Source: a candidate division WS1 bacterium (GTDB lineage: Bacteria; Armatimonadota; Zipacnadia; Zipacnadales; UBA5352). From it: 58,049 nt of DNA. Under the pieces are notes generated by a model, which was not told the DNA's origin, searched no databases, and worked only from the letters and a program-made list of their open reading frames with translations. Location of the stretch: assembly GCA_003566775.1 (NCBI GenBank), contig PXBW01000253.1, forward strand, positions 1-58,049, in the 5' to 3' direction. Positions 32,104 to 41,731 of this stretch are shown here, one piece after another. Made by a program: the position numbers and the translations under genes. Position 1 is the stretch's first letter, and every line of letters starts with the position of its first letter.

Positions 32104-33246
32104 TCAGATGGCCCCGTACTCAAGCGCCGATTCCATGTACTGCAGACAGTTCTCCGTCAGGTTGTCGCTCATCCATGTCAGCGGGCGGGCGGTGGGGTAG
32201 AGCATCATCCCCTCCCTGCCGCCCTCGCAGATGGCACGACGCACCATCTCGGCGATCTCGTCGCGGGTGCAGTACTCCAGGTGGCGAAGCTGGATGTTGC
32301 CCATCAGAACCATCTGCCGCCTGCACCGCCGCTTTGCCTCGGCGAAGTCGATGTCCCCGTCCGGTGGCGCCTCAACCGGGTCGGTCATGTCCGCGCCCAT
32401 CTCCAGCATCAGGTCGATCACGCCGGAGATTCTGGCGTGGCAGTGGACATGCACCAGCGTCCCGTGGCTCTTCGCCAGTTCGATCAGCGGCCCGTCGTAA
32501 CGCACCACGAGTTCCTCGTAGAACTGCCGCGACATCATCGGCGGCGTGGCCTGCTCGGAGCCGCCCATCCAGATGCACTCGATCACCCCTGCCTTCACCA
32601 GATGCTCGAGCCGCACGTAGATGCGCTCGAAGACCGTCTCTATCATGCGCTCTATCAGGGGACGGTTCGACACGGTCCACTCCAGAAACTGATCGAAGTG
32701 CATGATGTGTGAGACGCAGACCAGCGGTGTTGAGATGCCAAGCTCAATGAGGCCACGCTCGCCCCAGGCGCGGCGCTCCTCCTCGAACGGTGTCGGATCC
32801 GGCAGATCAGGCTCGAAGGGCACCGACAGAATGGCCTCCGCGTCCGCCTCGGTCTTCACCAGCGGTTCGAGCATCCAGGTCGTCTGCACGTCGCGGTCGG
32901 TGCGCTGCAGGGAGGTCAGGTCGCCCTTTGGAGTGCGCACTGTCGTGGTGATGAATGTCTGATCGTCCCGCTGCTCGCGGGAGACCTCAACGTATTCGTC
33001 GGGGATCAACAGGTGTGCGCGGCTGAAGAGGCCTGGCGCCGAGCGGTAGCGAGTGGAGAAGGTGCAGTGCTGCGCCACGATTTCGGCGAGGCGGCGATAG
33101 TTCGCATCCTGCTGCCACGCGGGGAGATTACCGTCGCGCCATGCATCGGGGTCGAAGGGGATCGGAGGGTGGATCGGAACGCGGTCGTAAGGCCGCCATG
33201 CGACACAGCGCAGAACGCGCTGCTTCTCAGTCAACTCGGCCGCCAT
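32104..33246 (-). CDS. Uroporphyrinogen decarboxylase-like (URO-D/methyltransferase family) protein
   Basis: A 380-residue TIM-barrel protein of the URO-D superfamily, starting MAAELTEKQRVLRCVAWRPYDRVP. Features are GISTPLVCVSHIMHFDQFLEW, WMGGSEQATPPMMSRQFYEE and VHVHCHARISGVIDLMLEMGADM, parts of the barrel typical of this family. Stand-alone paralogues in these phyla often serve in methyl transfer or catabolism and not in haem synthesis; other haem genes are absent here. It converges on the enolase-family gene. Start ATG at 33246 after AGAGGTGG. Substrate unknown. Confidence 0.8.
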   Translation of the reverse strand: MAAELTEKQRVLRCVAWRPYDRVPIHPPIPFDPDAWRDGNLPAWQQDANYRRLAEIVAQHCTFSTRYRSAPGLFSRAHLLIPDEYVEVSREQRDDQTFITTTVRTPKGDLTSLQRTDRDVQTTWMLEPLVKTEADAEAILSVPFEPDLPDPTPFEEERRAWGERGLIELGISTPLVCVSHIMHFDQFLEWTVSNRPLIERMIETVFERIYVRLEHLVKAGVIECIWMGGSEQATPPMMSRQFYEELVVRYDGPLIELAKSHGTLVHVHCHARISGVIDLMLEMGADMTDPVEAPPDGDIDFAEAKRRCRRQMVLMGNIQLRHLEYCTRDEIAEMVRRAICEGGREGMMLYPTARPLTWMSDNLTENCLQYMESALEYGAI

Positions 33247-33324
33247 CGTCGGCCACCTCTCTGCGCGGGCTGACCGGCCCCGATCTCTTCCGCCATGCCT
33301 GCCCACCTTCCTCCCCGGTGACCG

Positions 33325-34467
33325 TCAGTAGAGGCGCTGGAGGCGCTCGCGGAATAGTGCGCGCTGGAGGCCGTTACGGGCCTCCTGGGCGAGTGCGCGG
33401 GCCTCTCTCTCGCTCGCTTCGACGTCCTGAGGATATATGGTCAGCAGGGGTTGTCGCCGCGCGGTGAGAACCGCGTTGCCTTCTACCTCTCTGATCGCCA
33501 GGTCATGGCTGCGCATGCCATCTGCCAGTGCGTCGGTCAGGCGCGAGATGATCCCCTCGGCCCGCTCCATCGCCGTCTCGTGCTCAGGGCCCGGTACCAG
33601 CAAGGTGAAGACGTCCTCCCCCCAGAGAGACAGCCTGACCGGTGATTCTGCGTCTTCTCCATCAACTGCCTCGGCCTTCGGAGGCTCCCACTGCGTTGTG
33701 GCGCGGTGGTTGATCTCGACACCGTGTGCGGAGATCTGATCGGCGAGCGCCTTCACACGCTCGGTAGCCAGCGGGTGCGTCTGGAAGATTCCGAGATCCA
33801 CGTGGGGTTCGCGGCGGTAATCCGCGGCGAGTCGTTCCATGAAGGTGAGCAGGCCCACGGGGTTGTAATCGGTGTTGACGAGATACTCGACCGCATTGCG
33901 GTCCGCCTGGGTCTCCATCTCAATGGAGTAGCCCCCGAGGACACCTCTGCGAACATACTCTCCGGCCATGAAGACGGTGGAGATCATGTCAGAGTCGGCC
34001 CCGACGAGGATCGCGGCGATTGCCGCAGCGACACTGCCGGTGAAAAGGTCTCTGTTGCGGTCCGCCTGCTTGAGCGCGTCGTAGGTGCAGTTGTGTGCTA
34101 TCTCGTGGGCCATCACGCCCGCGAGTTCGTGGTCCGACTGCACGTTCTTCAGCAGCCCCCTCGTCACGTAGATGATGCCGCCTGGCAGGCTGAACGCATT
34201 CACCTGATCGGTGTCGAGCAGCCGCACATCGTACTCAACATCGGGCCGCGTACTTGCAGCCGCGATGACGGACGCCATCTCGTCGAGCTTCGCCTGCGCC
34301 TCTTCATCTTCGTAGGTGTCGTACTCGCTCTCGACCTGCGCCGCAGACTCACGCCCGATCCTCTCCTCATGCTCCGGACTGTAGGGAGGATCGCCTGCAA
34401 GCGCGGCGCTTGCCGCGATGAGCACACATAAGAACAGGCCAGCTGTTCTTCGCATTACCTTCTTCAT
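33325..34467 (-). CDS. M48-family metalloprotease, secreted
   Basis: A 380-residue zinc protease with a signal peptide (MKKVMRRTAGLFLCVLIAASAALA). The active site is VMAHEIAHNCTYDAL (HExxH) with the third ligand in IEMETQADRNAVEYL. Such periplasmic M48 proteins (BepA/YfgC type) are involved in outer-membrane protein quality control. The C-terminal 130 residues form a separate domain without visible motif. The ATG at 34467 follows AGGAAA. It lies after the anti-sigma factor and the secreted repeat protein in the same direction, so it may be a target of the ECF system at 35251-36646. Confidence 0.9.
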   Translation of the reverse strand: MKKVMRRTAGLFLCVLIAASAALAGDPPYSPEHEERIGRESAAQVESEYDTYEDEEAQAKLDEMASVIAAASTRPDVEYDVRLLDTDQVNAFSLPGGIIYVTRGLLKNVQSDHELAGVMAHEIAHNCTYDALKQADRNRDLFTGSVAAAIAAILVGADSDMISTVFMAGEYVRRGVLGGYSIEMETQADRNAVEYLVNTDYNPVGLLTFMERLAADYRREPHVDLGIFQTHPLATERVKALADQISAHGVEINHRATTQWEPPKAEAVDGEDAESPVRLSLWGEDVFTLLVPGPEHETAMERAEGIISRLTDALADGMRSHDLAIREVEGNAVLTARRQPLLTIYPQDVEASEREARALAQEARNGLQRALFRERLQRLY

Positions 34468-34601
34468 GGTGTTTCCTATGACGTTGCGGAGTGGCTCACT
34501 GTTCCTGTGAAGCCGCATGCTTCCTGATGACCGGCATCACTTCAGTTTTGCCACCTTCGGTATGGAGTGCTGAAGATACCGCCTGTCGACAGGGGCCCCG
34601 T

Positions 34602-35207
34602 TCAGTTGGCCTGCAGGGTGATGTCGAGCCAGAGACTCTCGCCAGCCGTGATCTTCTGGCCGGTGTGCACGGCCTGCCCGTGCCCCGGGGCAGTAGCGAG
34701 TACGCTGTAAGCGCCCGGAGCATACCACTGCAGCTCGTAGATCCCGGCAGGCTCCTTGGACTGTGCTGCCCCCGCGGGGGTGCCTTCCCGAATCAGGACA
34801 AGTGTTGCGTTGGGGATAGGATTCCCTGCGGCGTTGCGCACGAAGCCGACAATGCGCCCGAGGCGGTTGAAGTCCTGAGGTTGATAATTACGCAGAGCGA
34901 ATGAAAGCGTCTGTTCGCCCTCGGCCCCTATCGAGACAGATCGGGTGCCGGTCACATAAAGCTCTCTCGCTGCGATCACCGTGGCCGCCTGAGTGGTGAC
35001 ATTGCCCGTCCAGGTACCCTCAGGAGACGTTCTTCCTGCAGCCAGCACCGCCTGTCCGTCACTGACAACCACGAGGGCATTAGCCAGCACAGCACCGGTC
35101 GCGGCGTCGGTGGTTCGCACAGTCAGAGTGCCGGCATAAGCGGAGAGTGTTGCCAGGACGAGGACAACCATCAGGGAGATCGCAGAGACCATCACGACAC
35201 GTTTCAT
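34602..35207 (-). CDS. Secreted protein with carboxypeptidase-regulatory-like domains
   Basis: A 201-residue exported protein, MKRVVMVSAISLMVVLVLATLSAYA being the signal sequence. Two beta-sandwich units follow: TLTVRTTDAATGAVLANALVVV and RIVGFVRNAAGNPIPNATLVLI, the second typical of CarboxypepD_reg-like folds, each with a YTG- or PGAYSVLAT-like end. No catalytic residues. It may be a surface adhesion or polymer-binding module. The gene lies 43 bases after the anti-sigma factor gene. Confidence 0.7.
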   Translation of the reverse strand: MKRVVMVSAISLMVVLVLATLSAYAGTLTVRTTDAATGAVLANALVVVSDGQAVLAAGRTSPEGTWTGNVTTQAATVIAARELYVTGTRSVSIGAEGEQTLSFALRNYQPQDFNRLGRIVGFVRNAAGNPIPNATLVLIREGTPAGAAQSKEPAGIYELQWYAPGAYSVLATAPGHGQAVHTGQKITAGESLWLDITLQAN

Positions 35208-35250
35208 CGGACACTAACCTCTCTCTGCCTGGATCAGGCGATGGCCGGTC

Positions 35251-36054
35251 TCACAGAGTGATCTTTCGGTCGGGATCCGGTTGAAGTGTAAGCTGCTGCC
35301 CGGCTCCAATCGTCCGGATCGAAGAGCCGTGCTCGACCCGGACGTCTCCTGAGAAGACTTCCACCCGCACACGAGCACCCGTTGCGTCGGAGTAGACAAC
35401 AAAGATCGCATCGACGGCCTCGAACTCACCCCAGGGAGTGGCGATTGTGAACCCCTCCTGCGAATCGCGAAGGTCCGCGCGAATGTTACCCTGGATAAGA
35501 TCTATCCCGTTGCTGCCGATACGGACAACTGCCTCCTGGCTCAGCACCATCTGGGCACCACCGGCGAACTCCAGCACGATCGGTTCCTTGCTCATTCCCC
35601 ACGCAACGGCGCGTTCCTGCAGGTACACTCCCGTGCGGCCCGGTTGAGCCACCCGCTGATTCGGCTCGAACACATGAACTGCTTCTCCGCCGCTGATGAG
35701 CATAGCGGGGCCGACTGCGAGTGGCGGCCTCCCCCCGCGCATAAAGGCGAACAGACCCGCCGCCACGAGCACAAAGGCCGCTGCGGCCGGCAGCCAGGTG
35801 GTGAGCCTCCGTCTTATCACTCTTGCCCGCCTCACCGAACGGGCGGTCTCATCCAGCGACTCGGGTGGGGCCTGTGGTGCGGAGAGACTCTCGCGCAGCG
35901 CAGAATCTATCGCATCAAGCTCTGCGTCGATCTGCTGACAGTGGCCGCAGTTGTCGATGTGCCGTGTGAGTCGATGCCACTCTGCCTCGGGCAAATCATC
36001 ATCGAGGCGCAGTTGCACGAGGCGTCTCACTTCGCTGCAATCAACCCTCGTCAT
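35251..36054 (-). CDS. Anti-sigma factor with zinc finger, membrane helix and FecR-like domain
   Basis: A 267-residue protein starting MTRVDCSEVRRLVQLRLDDDLP. The cytoplasmic zinc-binding anti-sigma domain has HIDNCGHC (H-x3-C-x2-C). One transmembrane helix follows, WLPAAAAFVLVAAGLFAFM, near residue 105. The periplasmic part is FecR-like: VHVFEPNQRVAQ, IVLEFAGGAQMVLSQEAVVRIG and DVRVEHGSSIRTIGAGQQLTLQP. Start placed at the ATG 36054 in ATGATG; it overlaps the sigma gene by 14 bases, the usual coupling of sigma/anti-sigma pairs. It probably holds the ECF sigma factor until a periplasmic signal arrives. Confidence 0.88.
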   Translation of the reverse strand: MTRVDCSEVRRLVQLRLDDDLPEAEWHRLTRHIDNCGHCQQIDAELDAIDSALRESLSAPQAPPESLDETARSVRRARVIRRRLTTWLPAAAAFVLVAAGLFAFMRGGRPPLAVGPAMLISGGEAVHVFEPNQRVAQPGRTGVYLQERAVAWGMSKEPIVLEFAGGAQMVLSQEAVVRIGSNGIDLIQGNIRADLRDSQEGFTIATPWGEFEAVDAIFVVYSDATGARVRVEVFSGDVRVEHGSSIRTIGAGQQLTLQPDPDRKITL

Positions 36055-36646
36055 CATTGACCTCAGACTGCTTCTCCATGAGCATATTTCTGAGCTTCTC
36101 GCGTCCTCGATGCAGGCGCACTCGCGCCGCACCTGGTGATATTTCAAGAGCGTCCGCCACCTCTGCCACCGATCCATCCTCAAGATAGAATAATGCGAGC
36201 GGAAGCCTGTATGTCACGTCGAGGCGCATCAGTGCCGCGAGCGCGTCCTCAGCAAGCTTCGATCGCTTCGGTGTGTCGGGCGCAACTGGTTCCGGCGTCT
36301 GCGCATCAAGCGACACCTCGCGACGTGAATCCCGTGAGCGGCGACGCAGCGATTGCAGACATACATTCCCCGCTATCCCGCGCAGCCATGGACTGAAGTC
36401 ACGTGTCGGATCATATCTCCATATACTACGAAATGCCCTTACAAAGGTCTCCTGTGTCGCATCATCAGCATCCGAACCATCGCCCAACATCGAGCGGCAG
36501 AGACGGTAGATCGAGTCGTGGTGACGCTCTGTCAACAGATCGAATGCCTGCCCGTTGCCACCACGTGCCAGCTTCGCAAGATGGCGATCCGACAGATCGA
36601 GGCCCTCTGATGGGCTCGCAGCCTCCGTTCCACCGCATTCGGGCAT
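36041..36646 (-). CDS. ECF RNA polymerase sigma factor
   Basis: A 201-residue extracytoplasmic-function sigma factor. Region 2 has YRLCRSMLGDGSDADDATQETFVRAF (typical core LLGDxxDAEDAxQExFxxA) and region 4 has RLPLALFYLEDGSVAEVADALEISPGAARVRLHRGREKL, its helix-turn-helix; both are named here only by their parts. It would direct transcription of a small envelope-stress regulon, including probably its own operon. The start is the ATG at 36646; a short GGTGG lies upstream. The paired anti-sigma factor overlaps it. Confidence 0.93.
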   Translation of the reverse strand: MPECGGTEAASPSEGLDLSDRHLAKLARGGNGQAFDLLTERHHDSIYRLCRSMLGDGSDADDATQETFVRAFRSIWRYDPTRDFSPWLRGIAGNVCLQSLRRRSRDSRREVSLDAQTPEPVAPDTPKRSKLAEDALAALMRLDVTYRLPLALFYLEDGSVAEVADALEISPGAARVRLHRGREKLRNMLMEKQSEVNDDEG

Positions 36647-36736
36647 ACGCCACCATCAACCTTTCTTCGCATTACCGGTGAGATAGGTTACATCCCACTC
36701 GACTGTGTATCGACTGTCAGCAGCCCTCAGTCTGAC

Positions 36737-37159
36737 TCAAACATCAAAGACAATCTCAACCTCGAGGTTCCCCTCCCTCTTGCGGATCTCGAGCCCGTGA
36801 TACGTCACAGCCTTGATGTCCTCGACCAGTGCCTGGCGAGCCTCTTCAAGAGGCACGACGCCCACCTCGCAGACAGCCTCTTCGCCCTCTAACTCCGTGA
36901 CTTCTACTGTGACCGGCACGAGGCCCTCCAGATCGATCAAACTGAGTATACTGCGCAGGCAATCTATAAGCAGATCCTCACCTTCAGGGCCCTCAGCGCG
37001 CAACTCGACGGTTCTTGCGACATTGGGCGGATCCTCGAGCATGAGATCGAGCATGGCGCGCGCCGCCTGCTCGATCAACCCGCTCATGTCCGTCGCCCAC
37101 GCTCGAATCGCGAGGTCACCGGTGTGCTCCACAGCCTCGAAGCCCGCACAATCAGACAT
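36737..37159 (-). CDS. Archease
   Basis: A 140-residue cofactor of the tRNA/RNA ligase RtcB, which it activates by promoting guanylylation and multiple turnover. It starts MSDCAGFEAVEHTGDLAIRAWATD, the typical family N-terminus. Acidic metal-binding residues lie in EHTGDLAIRAWA and near the C-terminus, and it ends EVEIVFDV. GGGAG lies ten bases before the ATG at 37159. No rtcB gene is in the window. It is divergent from the baeRF-family gene. Confidence 0.92.
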   Translation of the reverse strand: MSDCAGFEAVEHTGDLAIRAWATDMSGLIEQAARAMLDLMLEDPPNVARTVELRAEGPEGEDLLIDCLRSILSLIDLEGLVPVTVEVTELEGEEAVCEVGVVPLEEARQALVEDIKAVTYHGLEIRKREGNLEVEIVFDV

Positions 37160-37488
37160 TATTTGACACTCCCAATGCGATAACCTCGGCCACACACAGG
37201 CAATTCGCCGCCCATCGAGAGCAGACCTGCCAGCCAACGGCCAAGCGACAGGTGCGCGCGACAAGAGAATGCTTCTGGTCGGCATCTGAGGTCCAAAGCC
37301 CGAGAATCAGTCTCTTCGTGTATCACCCGCTTCGCCCGACCTTTCGAGTTGCCGAACGGCACCTATCCATGTGGTGGGTCAATATCTCGCAGGAACGGCG
37401 CGCCAGTATGCAGAATCAGATACTACGACAGAGACGGGACTCATCGGACAAGCGCATGCGTAACGGATAGACGAGGAGGATCGATGAG
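37160..37488. other. Divergent intergenic region, archease/baeRF
   Basis: A 329-base region between two divergent genes. It holds a TTGACA at 37163-37168 on the plus strand but no fitting -10 box. A GAGGAGGA at 37473-37480 is the ribosome-binding site of the plus-strand gene. No structured RNA, tRNA or small gene was recognised. Confidence 0.5.
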
Positions 37489-38649
37489 ATGCTGAACCAG
37501 GAGATGCTTCAGACACTTGCAGTGCCCCGAGAGGGTACCGCTGTTTCGATCTACTCACCTACACACGATTCGGGCAACGAGGCTGTGGGCGATCCGATCT
37601 GGCTGAAGAGAGGACTGCAGAAGGCTGAGAAGATCATGAAGGAGCGCCAGATGGCTCCTGAGTTGATCGAGCGCGTGCTCAAACCCGCTCGCAGCTTTCG
37701 GCGCGACATGGCTCCCAACGACTTCGGCGCGGGGGCGCTTTGTTGCCTTCTGGCGGATGGTATTGACGAGATAATGCACTCACCCAGGCAGATTCCCGAG
37801 GAGTTGGTGGTTGTCGGAGATCGCTTCCATCTCAAGCCTCTGATTCCAACCCTGACAGATAACGCGCACTTCTACGTGCTGGCGATCAGTCGCCATCACG
37901 TGCGGCTGTTGCAGTGCACTCGTTACACCCAGGAGACCGAACCGCTTTCACGTCAACAGGTGCCTCAGCACATACTCGAAGTGATCCCTGAGTCTGAACC
38001 AAAGAAGAGCCTGCAGTTTCACACCTCGAAGGCGCAGGCGGGCGGCCACGGCGATCATGAGGCGGCATTCCACGGTCATGAGGCGCTGGAACGTGTCGAG
38101 CGGCATCAGATAAGGCGGTTCTTCCGCGAGGTAACCAAAGGAATCGCAATGTACATGAACGGGCGCTCTCCACTGATCTTTGCCGGAGTTGGGGAGCTGT
38201 TCCCCCATTATCGCCAGGTGAACACGTACGATCACCTTGTCGATGAGCCGATTCTGGGCAATCCGGAGCACCTGCGGCCCGAGGAGTTGCGCGAACAGGC
38301 GTGGGAGATACTCGAGCCGCGGTTCCACGGGCGTCTGGCGGAGATCAAGGAGAAATTTGAGGCGTCGCTGGCGCATAGCAAAGCCACGGACGACATGGCC
38401 AAGGTAGCACCGGCGGCACGCGACGGTCGTGTCGGCGTTCTCATAGGAGCCGTCGATGAAGACTGCTGGGGTCGTGTGGCTGAGGATGGCGAGGATGTCG
38501 TGGTCCGCTCGAACCCGGAACCGGGCGATTATGAGTTGGTCGACTACGCCGCAGTGCAGACAATGCTGCAGGGTGGAGAGGCGTTCCTGGTGTCGGCCGA
38601 GCAAGTGCCCGGCGAAATAGGGCCTGCGGCGGCGATTCTGAGATACTGA
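37489..38649 (+). CDS. Bacterial archaeo-eukaryotic release factor-like protein (baeRF family)
   Basis: A 386-residue protein of the bacterial aRF1/eRF1-like group. Typical family segments are VSIYSPTHDSGNEAVGDPIWLK at the N-terminus, RFHLKPLIPTLTDNAHFYVLAIS in the middle, and FRE-type IRRFFREVTKGI followed by PLIFAGVGELFPHYRQVN; only these landmarks are given. These proteins resemble peptide-release factors and Dom34/Pelota and are suspected to act in ribosome rescue or RNA processing; none has a firm bacterial function that I know. A histidine-rich stretch (GGHGDHEAAFHGHEALERVERH) lies near residue 190. GAGGAGGA precedes the ATG. Divergent archease suggests a common link to RNA repair. Confidence 0.8.
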   Translation: MLNQEMLQTLAVPREGTAVSIYSPTHDSGNEAVGDPIWLKRGLQKAEKIMKERQMAPELIERVLKPARSFRRDMAPNDFGAGALCCLLADGIDEIMHSPRQIPEELVVVGDRFHLKPLIPTLTDNAHFYVLAISRHHVRLLQCTRYTQETEPLSRQQVPQHILEVIPESEPKKSLQFHTSKAQAGGHGDHEAAFHGHEALERVERHQIRRFFREVTKGIAMYMNGRSPLIFAGVGELFPHYRQVNTYDHLVDEPILGNPEHLRPEELREQAWEILEPRFHGRLAEIKEKFEASLAHSKATDDMAKVAPAARDGRVGVLIGAVDEDCWGRVAEDGEDVVVRSNPEPGDYELVDYAAVQTMLQGGEAFLVSAEQVPGEIGPAAAILRY

Positions 38650-38692
38650 AACCCTGTGCTGTTGCGGGCGTTCCCATGAAGGCGCCTGGAAT

Positions 38693-38725
38693 GCGGCCCG
38701 GCACTGGATCAACAGGCCGGGCCGC
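38693..38725. terminator. Bidirectional hairpin between baeRF and lon
   Basis: GCGGCCCGGC (38693-38702) pairs perfectly with GCCGGGCCGC (38716-38725), with a 13-base loop, between two converging genes. Only short T runs follow on either strand. Confidence 0.55.
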
Positions 38726-38774
38726 CAGTATTTCGTCAGGCGTTATCTGCCGCAGTCAGTCATGCTCCGTGGAT

Positions 38775-41132
38775 TCAGTCGAGGGCCGCGTCGAGCACGT
38801 CGGAGATGGTGTCGGCGTAGACGAAGGTAAGCCCTTCGGTGTGCTCTTTCGAGATCTCCTCCACCTGCGCCTGATTGCGCGCGGGCAGGATGACGGTGTC
38901 GAGGCCTGCGGCCTTCGCCGCCACCACCTTCTCCTTGACGCCACCGATGGGCAGCACCTTGCCACGCAGCGTAATCTCGCCGGTCATGCCCACGTTCGGT
39001 CTCACCGTTCGGCCACTGAGCAGCGACGCGATCGCGGTGACCATCGCAACGCCCGCAGAGGGGCCGTCCTTGGGCACCGCGCCTGCCGGCACATGCAGAT
39101 GGATCTCGGTGTTCTCGTAGAACTCGGGGTCTATCCCCAACTCCGTTGCGTGTGAGCGCACCCAACTCAGCGCGGCCTGCCCGGACTCCTTCATCACGTC
39201 GCCGAGTTGACCGGTCAGGGTTAGCGTGTTCTTGCCCGGCATCTTCGTGGCCTCGATGAAGAGTATGTCTCCACCGCTCTGGGTCCATGCGAGCCCGCAG
39301 GCCACCCCGGGCTGACCGGTTCGTTCGGCTACCTCCGAGTAATGCAGGCGCGGCCCGAGCAGATTCTCGAGATTCCGCATGCTTACATTCGGCGGATTCT
39401 CCTCGCCCTCGGACACCCGGCGGGCGATCTTGCGCGCCAGAGCGCCGATCTGACGCTCGAGATTGCGCACACCGGACTCGCGCGTGTATCCGTCTATGAT
39501 CTCCGCAAGCGCCGCTTCAGAGATGTTGAACTGCTCGGAGGTCAGGCCATGCTCCTCTCGCTGGCGCGGCACGAGATAGGTCTTCGCGATTTTCAGCTTT
39601 TCCTTCTGAGTGTATCCGGGCAGGCGGATGACCTCCATGCGGTCAAGCAGTGCCGGCGGGATCGTCTCCAGCACGTTGGCGGTGGTGATGAATATCACCC
39701 GCGAGAGGTCGAATGGCACCTCAAGGTAGTGATCGCTGAACGAATCATTCTGCTCCGGGTCGAGCACCTCAAGCATCGCCGAGGATGGATCGCCACGGAA
39801 GCCGGCGCCGCTGCCGAGTTTGTCGATCTCATCGAGCATGAACACTGGATTGTTGACGCCGACGCGGCGCAGCCCCTGAATAATGCGCCCCGGAAGGGCC
39901 CCCACGTAGGTCCGTCGATGCCCGCGGATCTCCGCTTCGTCGCGCACACCACCGAGTGAGATGCGGTGGAACTCACGGCCGGTGGCCCTCGCGATCGATC
40001 TCCCCAGCGAGGTCTTGCCCACTCCGGGGGGGCCGACGAAACACAGGATAGGCCCCTTTAGCTCCTCACGCAGTTTGCGCACGGCCAGATACTCGATGAT
40101 TCGTTCCTTGACATCCTCGAGATCGTAGTGATCCTCGTCGAGTATCTTTTGAGCCTCCACAATGTCGAGTTCCGTCTCAGAGCCCTCGAGCCACGGTACC
40201 TCGGTAAGCCACTCCACGTAAGTGCGGGTGACGTTGTACTCGGACGCGGCCGGGTTCATGTTCTCGAGTCGCTCCAGTTCACGGTCTGCGGCTTCACGCG
40301 CCTCCTCGGTCATCACCGCTTCTTCAACCTTCTCCCGCAACTCGACAAGATCGGGTCGATCCTCCTCCCCCTCGCCAAGCTCCTCCTGGATGGCCTTCAA
40401 CTGCCGACGCAGGAAGTACTCCTTCTGCGCCTCACCGAGTTCATCACGTGCGCTCTCCTGCATCCGCTGCGTCAACTCGTGCTGCTCGACTTCCCGGGTG
40501 ATGAGCCGCATGACGAGCCGCAATCGCTCATCGAGCTCGATGGTCTCAAGTATCTCCTGACGCTCCTCTACCTCGAGATCGAGAATGGAGGCGGCCATGT
40601 CCGCGACCGATCCGGGATGATCGAGATTGAGCGCCTGCACGTACACCTCTTCAGGGAGATGCGGAGAGATCTCGACGAGCCGCCGCATCAGGTCGAGCAG
40701 AGCCTTCTTGCGGGCGCGCACCGCATCACTGATCTCCTCAGGCTCCTCGATCTCCTCAACGCGCGCGCGCAGGCCGGGCTCCAGGCGCGTCCACTCGATC
40801 ACGCGCATCCGAGTGAGGCCGCGAACCAGCAGGCGGCGATCGCCGTTCGGAAGCTGTATCATCTTCTGAATGAGCGCAACCAGCCCTGCCTCATAGAGTC
40901 CCTCCGGGCCGGGACGGTCGGCCTCCGGATCCTCTTGAGCCACCAGAGCGATCATACGGTTATCGTTGAGCGCTTCATCTATCAGTTCAATGTCGAGGGG
41001 ATTCGTCACCGTCAACGGCGCGAGCATACCCGGGAAGAGCACGCCGTCGAGCAAACGCACCACCGGCAACTCTTCAGGAATAGACGGGCCGCCAACGATC
41101 TCCTCATTTATTACCAGGTCAGACTGCTCCAT
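38775..41132 (-). CDS. lon: ATP-dependent protease Lon (LonA)
   Basis: A 785-residue cytoplasmic AAA+ protease that degrades misfolded and regulatory proteins. The N-terminal LON substrate domain (to about 200) starts after [16 protein letters not shown]. The helical region leads to Walker [16 protein letters not shown] and Walker [11 protein letters not shown]. The serine-lysine dyad is in [13 protein letters not shown] and [10 protein letters not shown]. Length and order match LonA. It lies 68 bases after the small heat-shock protein gene in the same direction, so heat-shock co-expression is likely. Start ATG 41132. Confidence 0.97.
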   Translation of the reverse strand: MEQSDLVINEEIVGGPSIPEELPVVRLLDGVLFPGMLAPLTVTNPLDIELIDEALNDNRMIALVAQEDPEADRPGPEGLYEAGLVALIQKMIQLPNGDRRLLVRGLTRMRVIEWTRLEPGLRARVEEIEEPEEISDAVRARKKALLDLMRRLVEISPHLPEEVYVQALNLDHPGSVADMAASILDLEVEERQEILETIELDERLRLVMRLITREVEQHELTQRMQESARDELGEAQKEYFLRRQLKAIQEELGEGEEDRPDLVELREKVEEAVMTEEAREAADRELERLENMNPAASEYNVTRTYVEWLTEVPWLEGSETELDIVEAQKILDEDHYDLEDVKERIIEYLAVRKLREELKGPILCFVGPPGVGKTSLGRSIARATGREFHRISLGGVRDEAEIRGHRRTYVGALPGRIIQGLRRVGVNNPVFMLDEIDKLGSGAGFRGDPSSAMLEVLDPEQNDSFSDHYLEVPFDLSRVIFITTANVLETIPPALLDRMEVIRLPGYTQKEKLKIAKTYLVPRQREEHGLTSEQFNISEAALAEIIDGYTRESGVRNLERQIGALARKIARRVSEGEENPPNVSMRNLENLLGPRLHYSEVAERTGQPGVACGLAWTQSGGDILFIEATKMPGKNTLTLTGQLGDVMKESGQAALSWVRSHATELGIDPEFYENTEIHLHVPAGAVPKDGPSAGVAMVTAIASLLSGRTVRPNVGMTGEITLRGKVLPIGGVKEKVVAAKAAGLDTVILPARNQAQVEEISKEHTEGLTFVYADTISDVLDAALD

Positions 41133-41194
41133 CGACTCGTACCTACCTCACGCCGTCGGTAAACTGCTACTCTCTCTCGCGTTGCCGGCGAAGA

Positions 41195-41626
41195 TCAATC
41201 TATCGGGACCTGCCGGGTCTCCACTGTCGCCTCGGAGCGTTTCGCCAGACGCACCACGAGGAAGCCGCTGTCGTATGTGGCCTGTGCCTCATCTGCGTGT
41301 ACGGGGCGTGGAAGCTGCACCACACGCACGAACTCTCCACATTCGATCTCCACGTTCACGTAGCGCCGCGGTTCCTCACGTGCAGGATCATCTCTCACAC
41401 CCGAGATGGTCAGCCTGCCGCTGCCCTCGTCCAGCGACAGGTTGATCTTCTCTGAGGTCATCCCGGCGATCTCCACCCGAACCACCACTGCATCCGACGT
41501 CTCGTATATGTCTGTCGGAGGCTGGAAGCCCGGTTCGGATCGCTGCGATCTGACTACCGCGCCACGCAGTCGCGGGTCGGCCTGTGTCACGAAGTTAACG
41601 AGTATCTTCCGTCCCGGCCAACTCAT
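41195..41626 (-). CDS. Small heat-shock protein (Hsp20/alpha-crystallin)
   Basis: A 143-residue holdase chaperone. The alpha-crystallin domain runs from PPTDIYETSDAVVVRVEIAGM to the closing DSGFLVVRLAKR, including a family-typical GSGRLTISGVR and EIECGEFVRVVQLPRPV. The C-terminal tail ends TRQVPID. The ATG at 41626 is preceded by AAAGG; an ATG 45 bases earlier lacks a ribosome-binding site. Its gene precedes lon, as in other stress clusters. It should form oligomers that keep unfolded protein soluble. Confidence 0.9.
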   Translation of the reverse strand: MSWPGRKILVNFVTQADPRLRGAVVRSQRSEPGFQPPTDIYETSDAVVVRVEIAGMTSEKINLSLDEGSGRLTISGVRDDPAREEPRRYVNVEIECGEFVRVVQLPRPVHADEAQATYDSGFLVVRLAKRSEATVETRQVPID

Positions 41627-41731
41627 CTTTCGGCCAGCCTTTCGTCGCCGGGTATTGCCGGCGCGCTTCATAGAGATACAATTCGGCGACGCCGTGGCTC
41701 CGCGGCGCCGCCGGTACACGCAACGCCGCGG

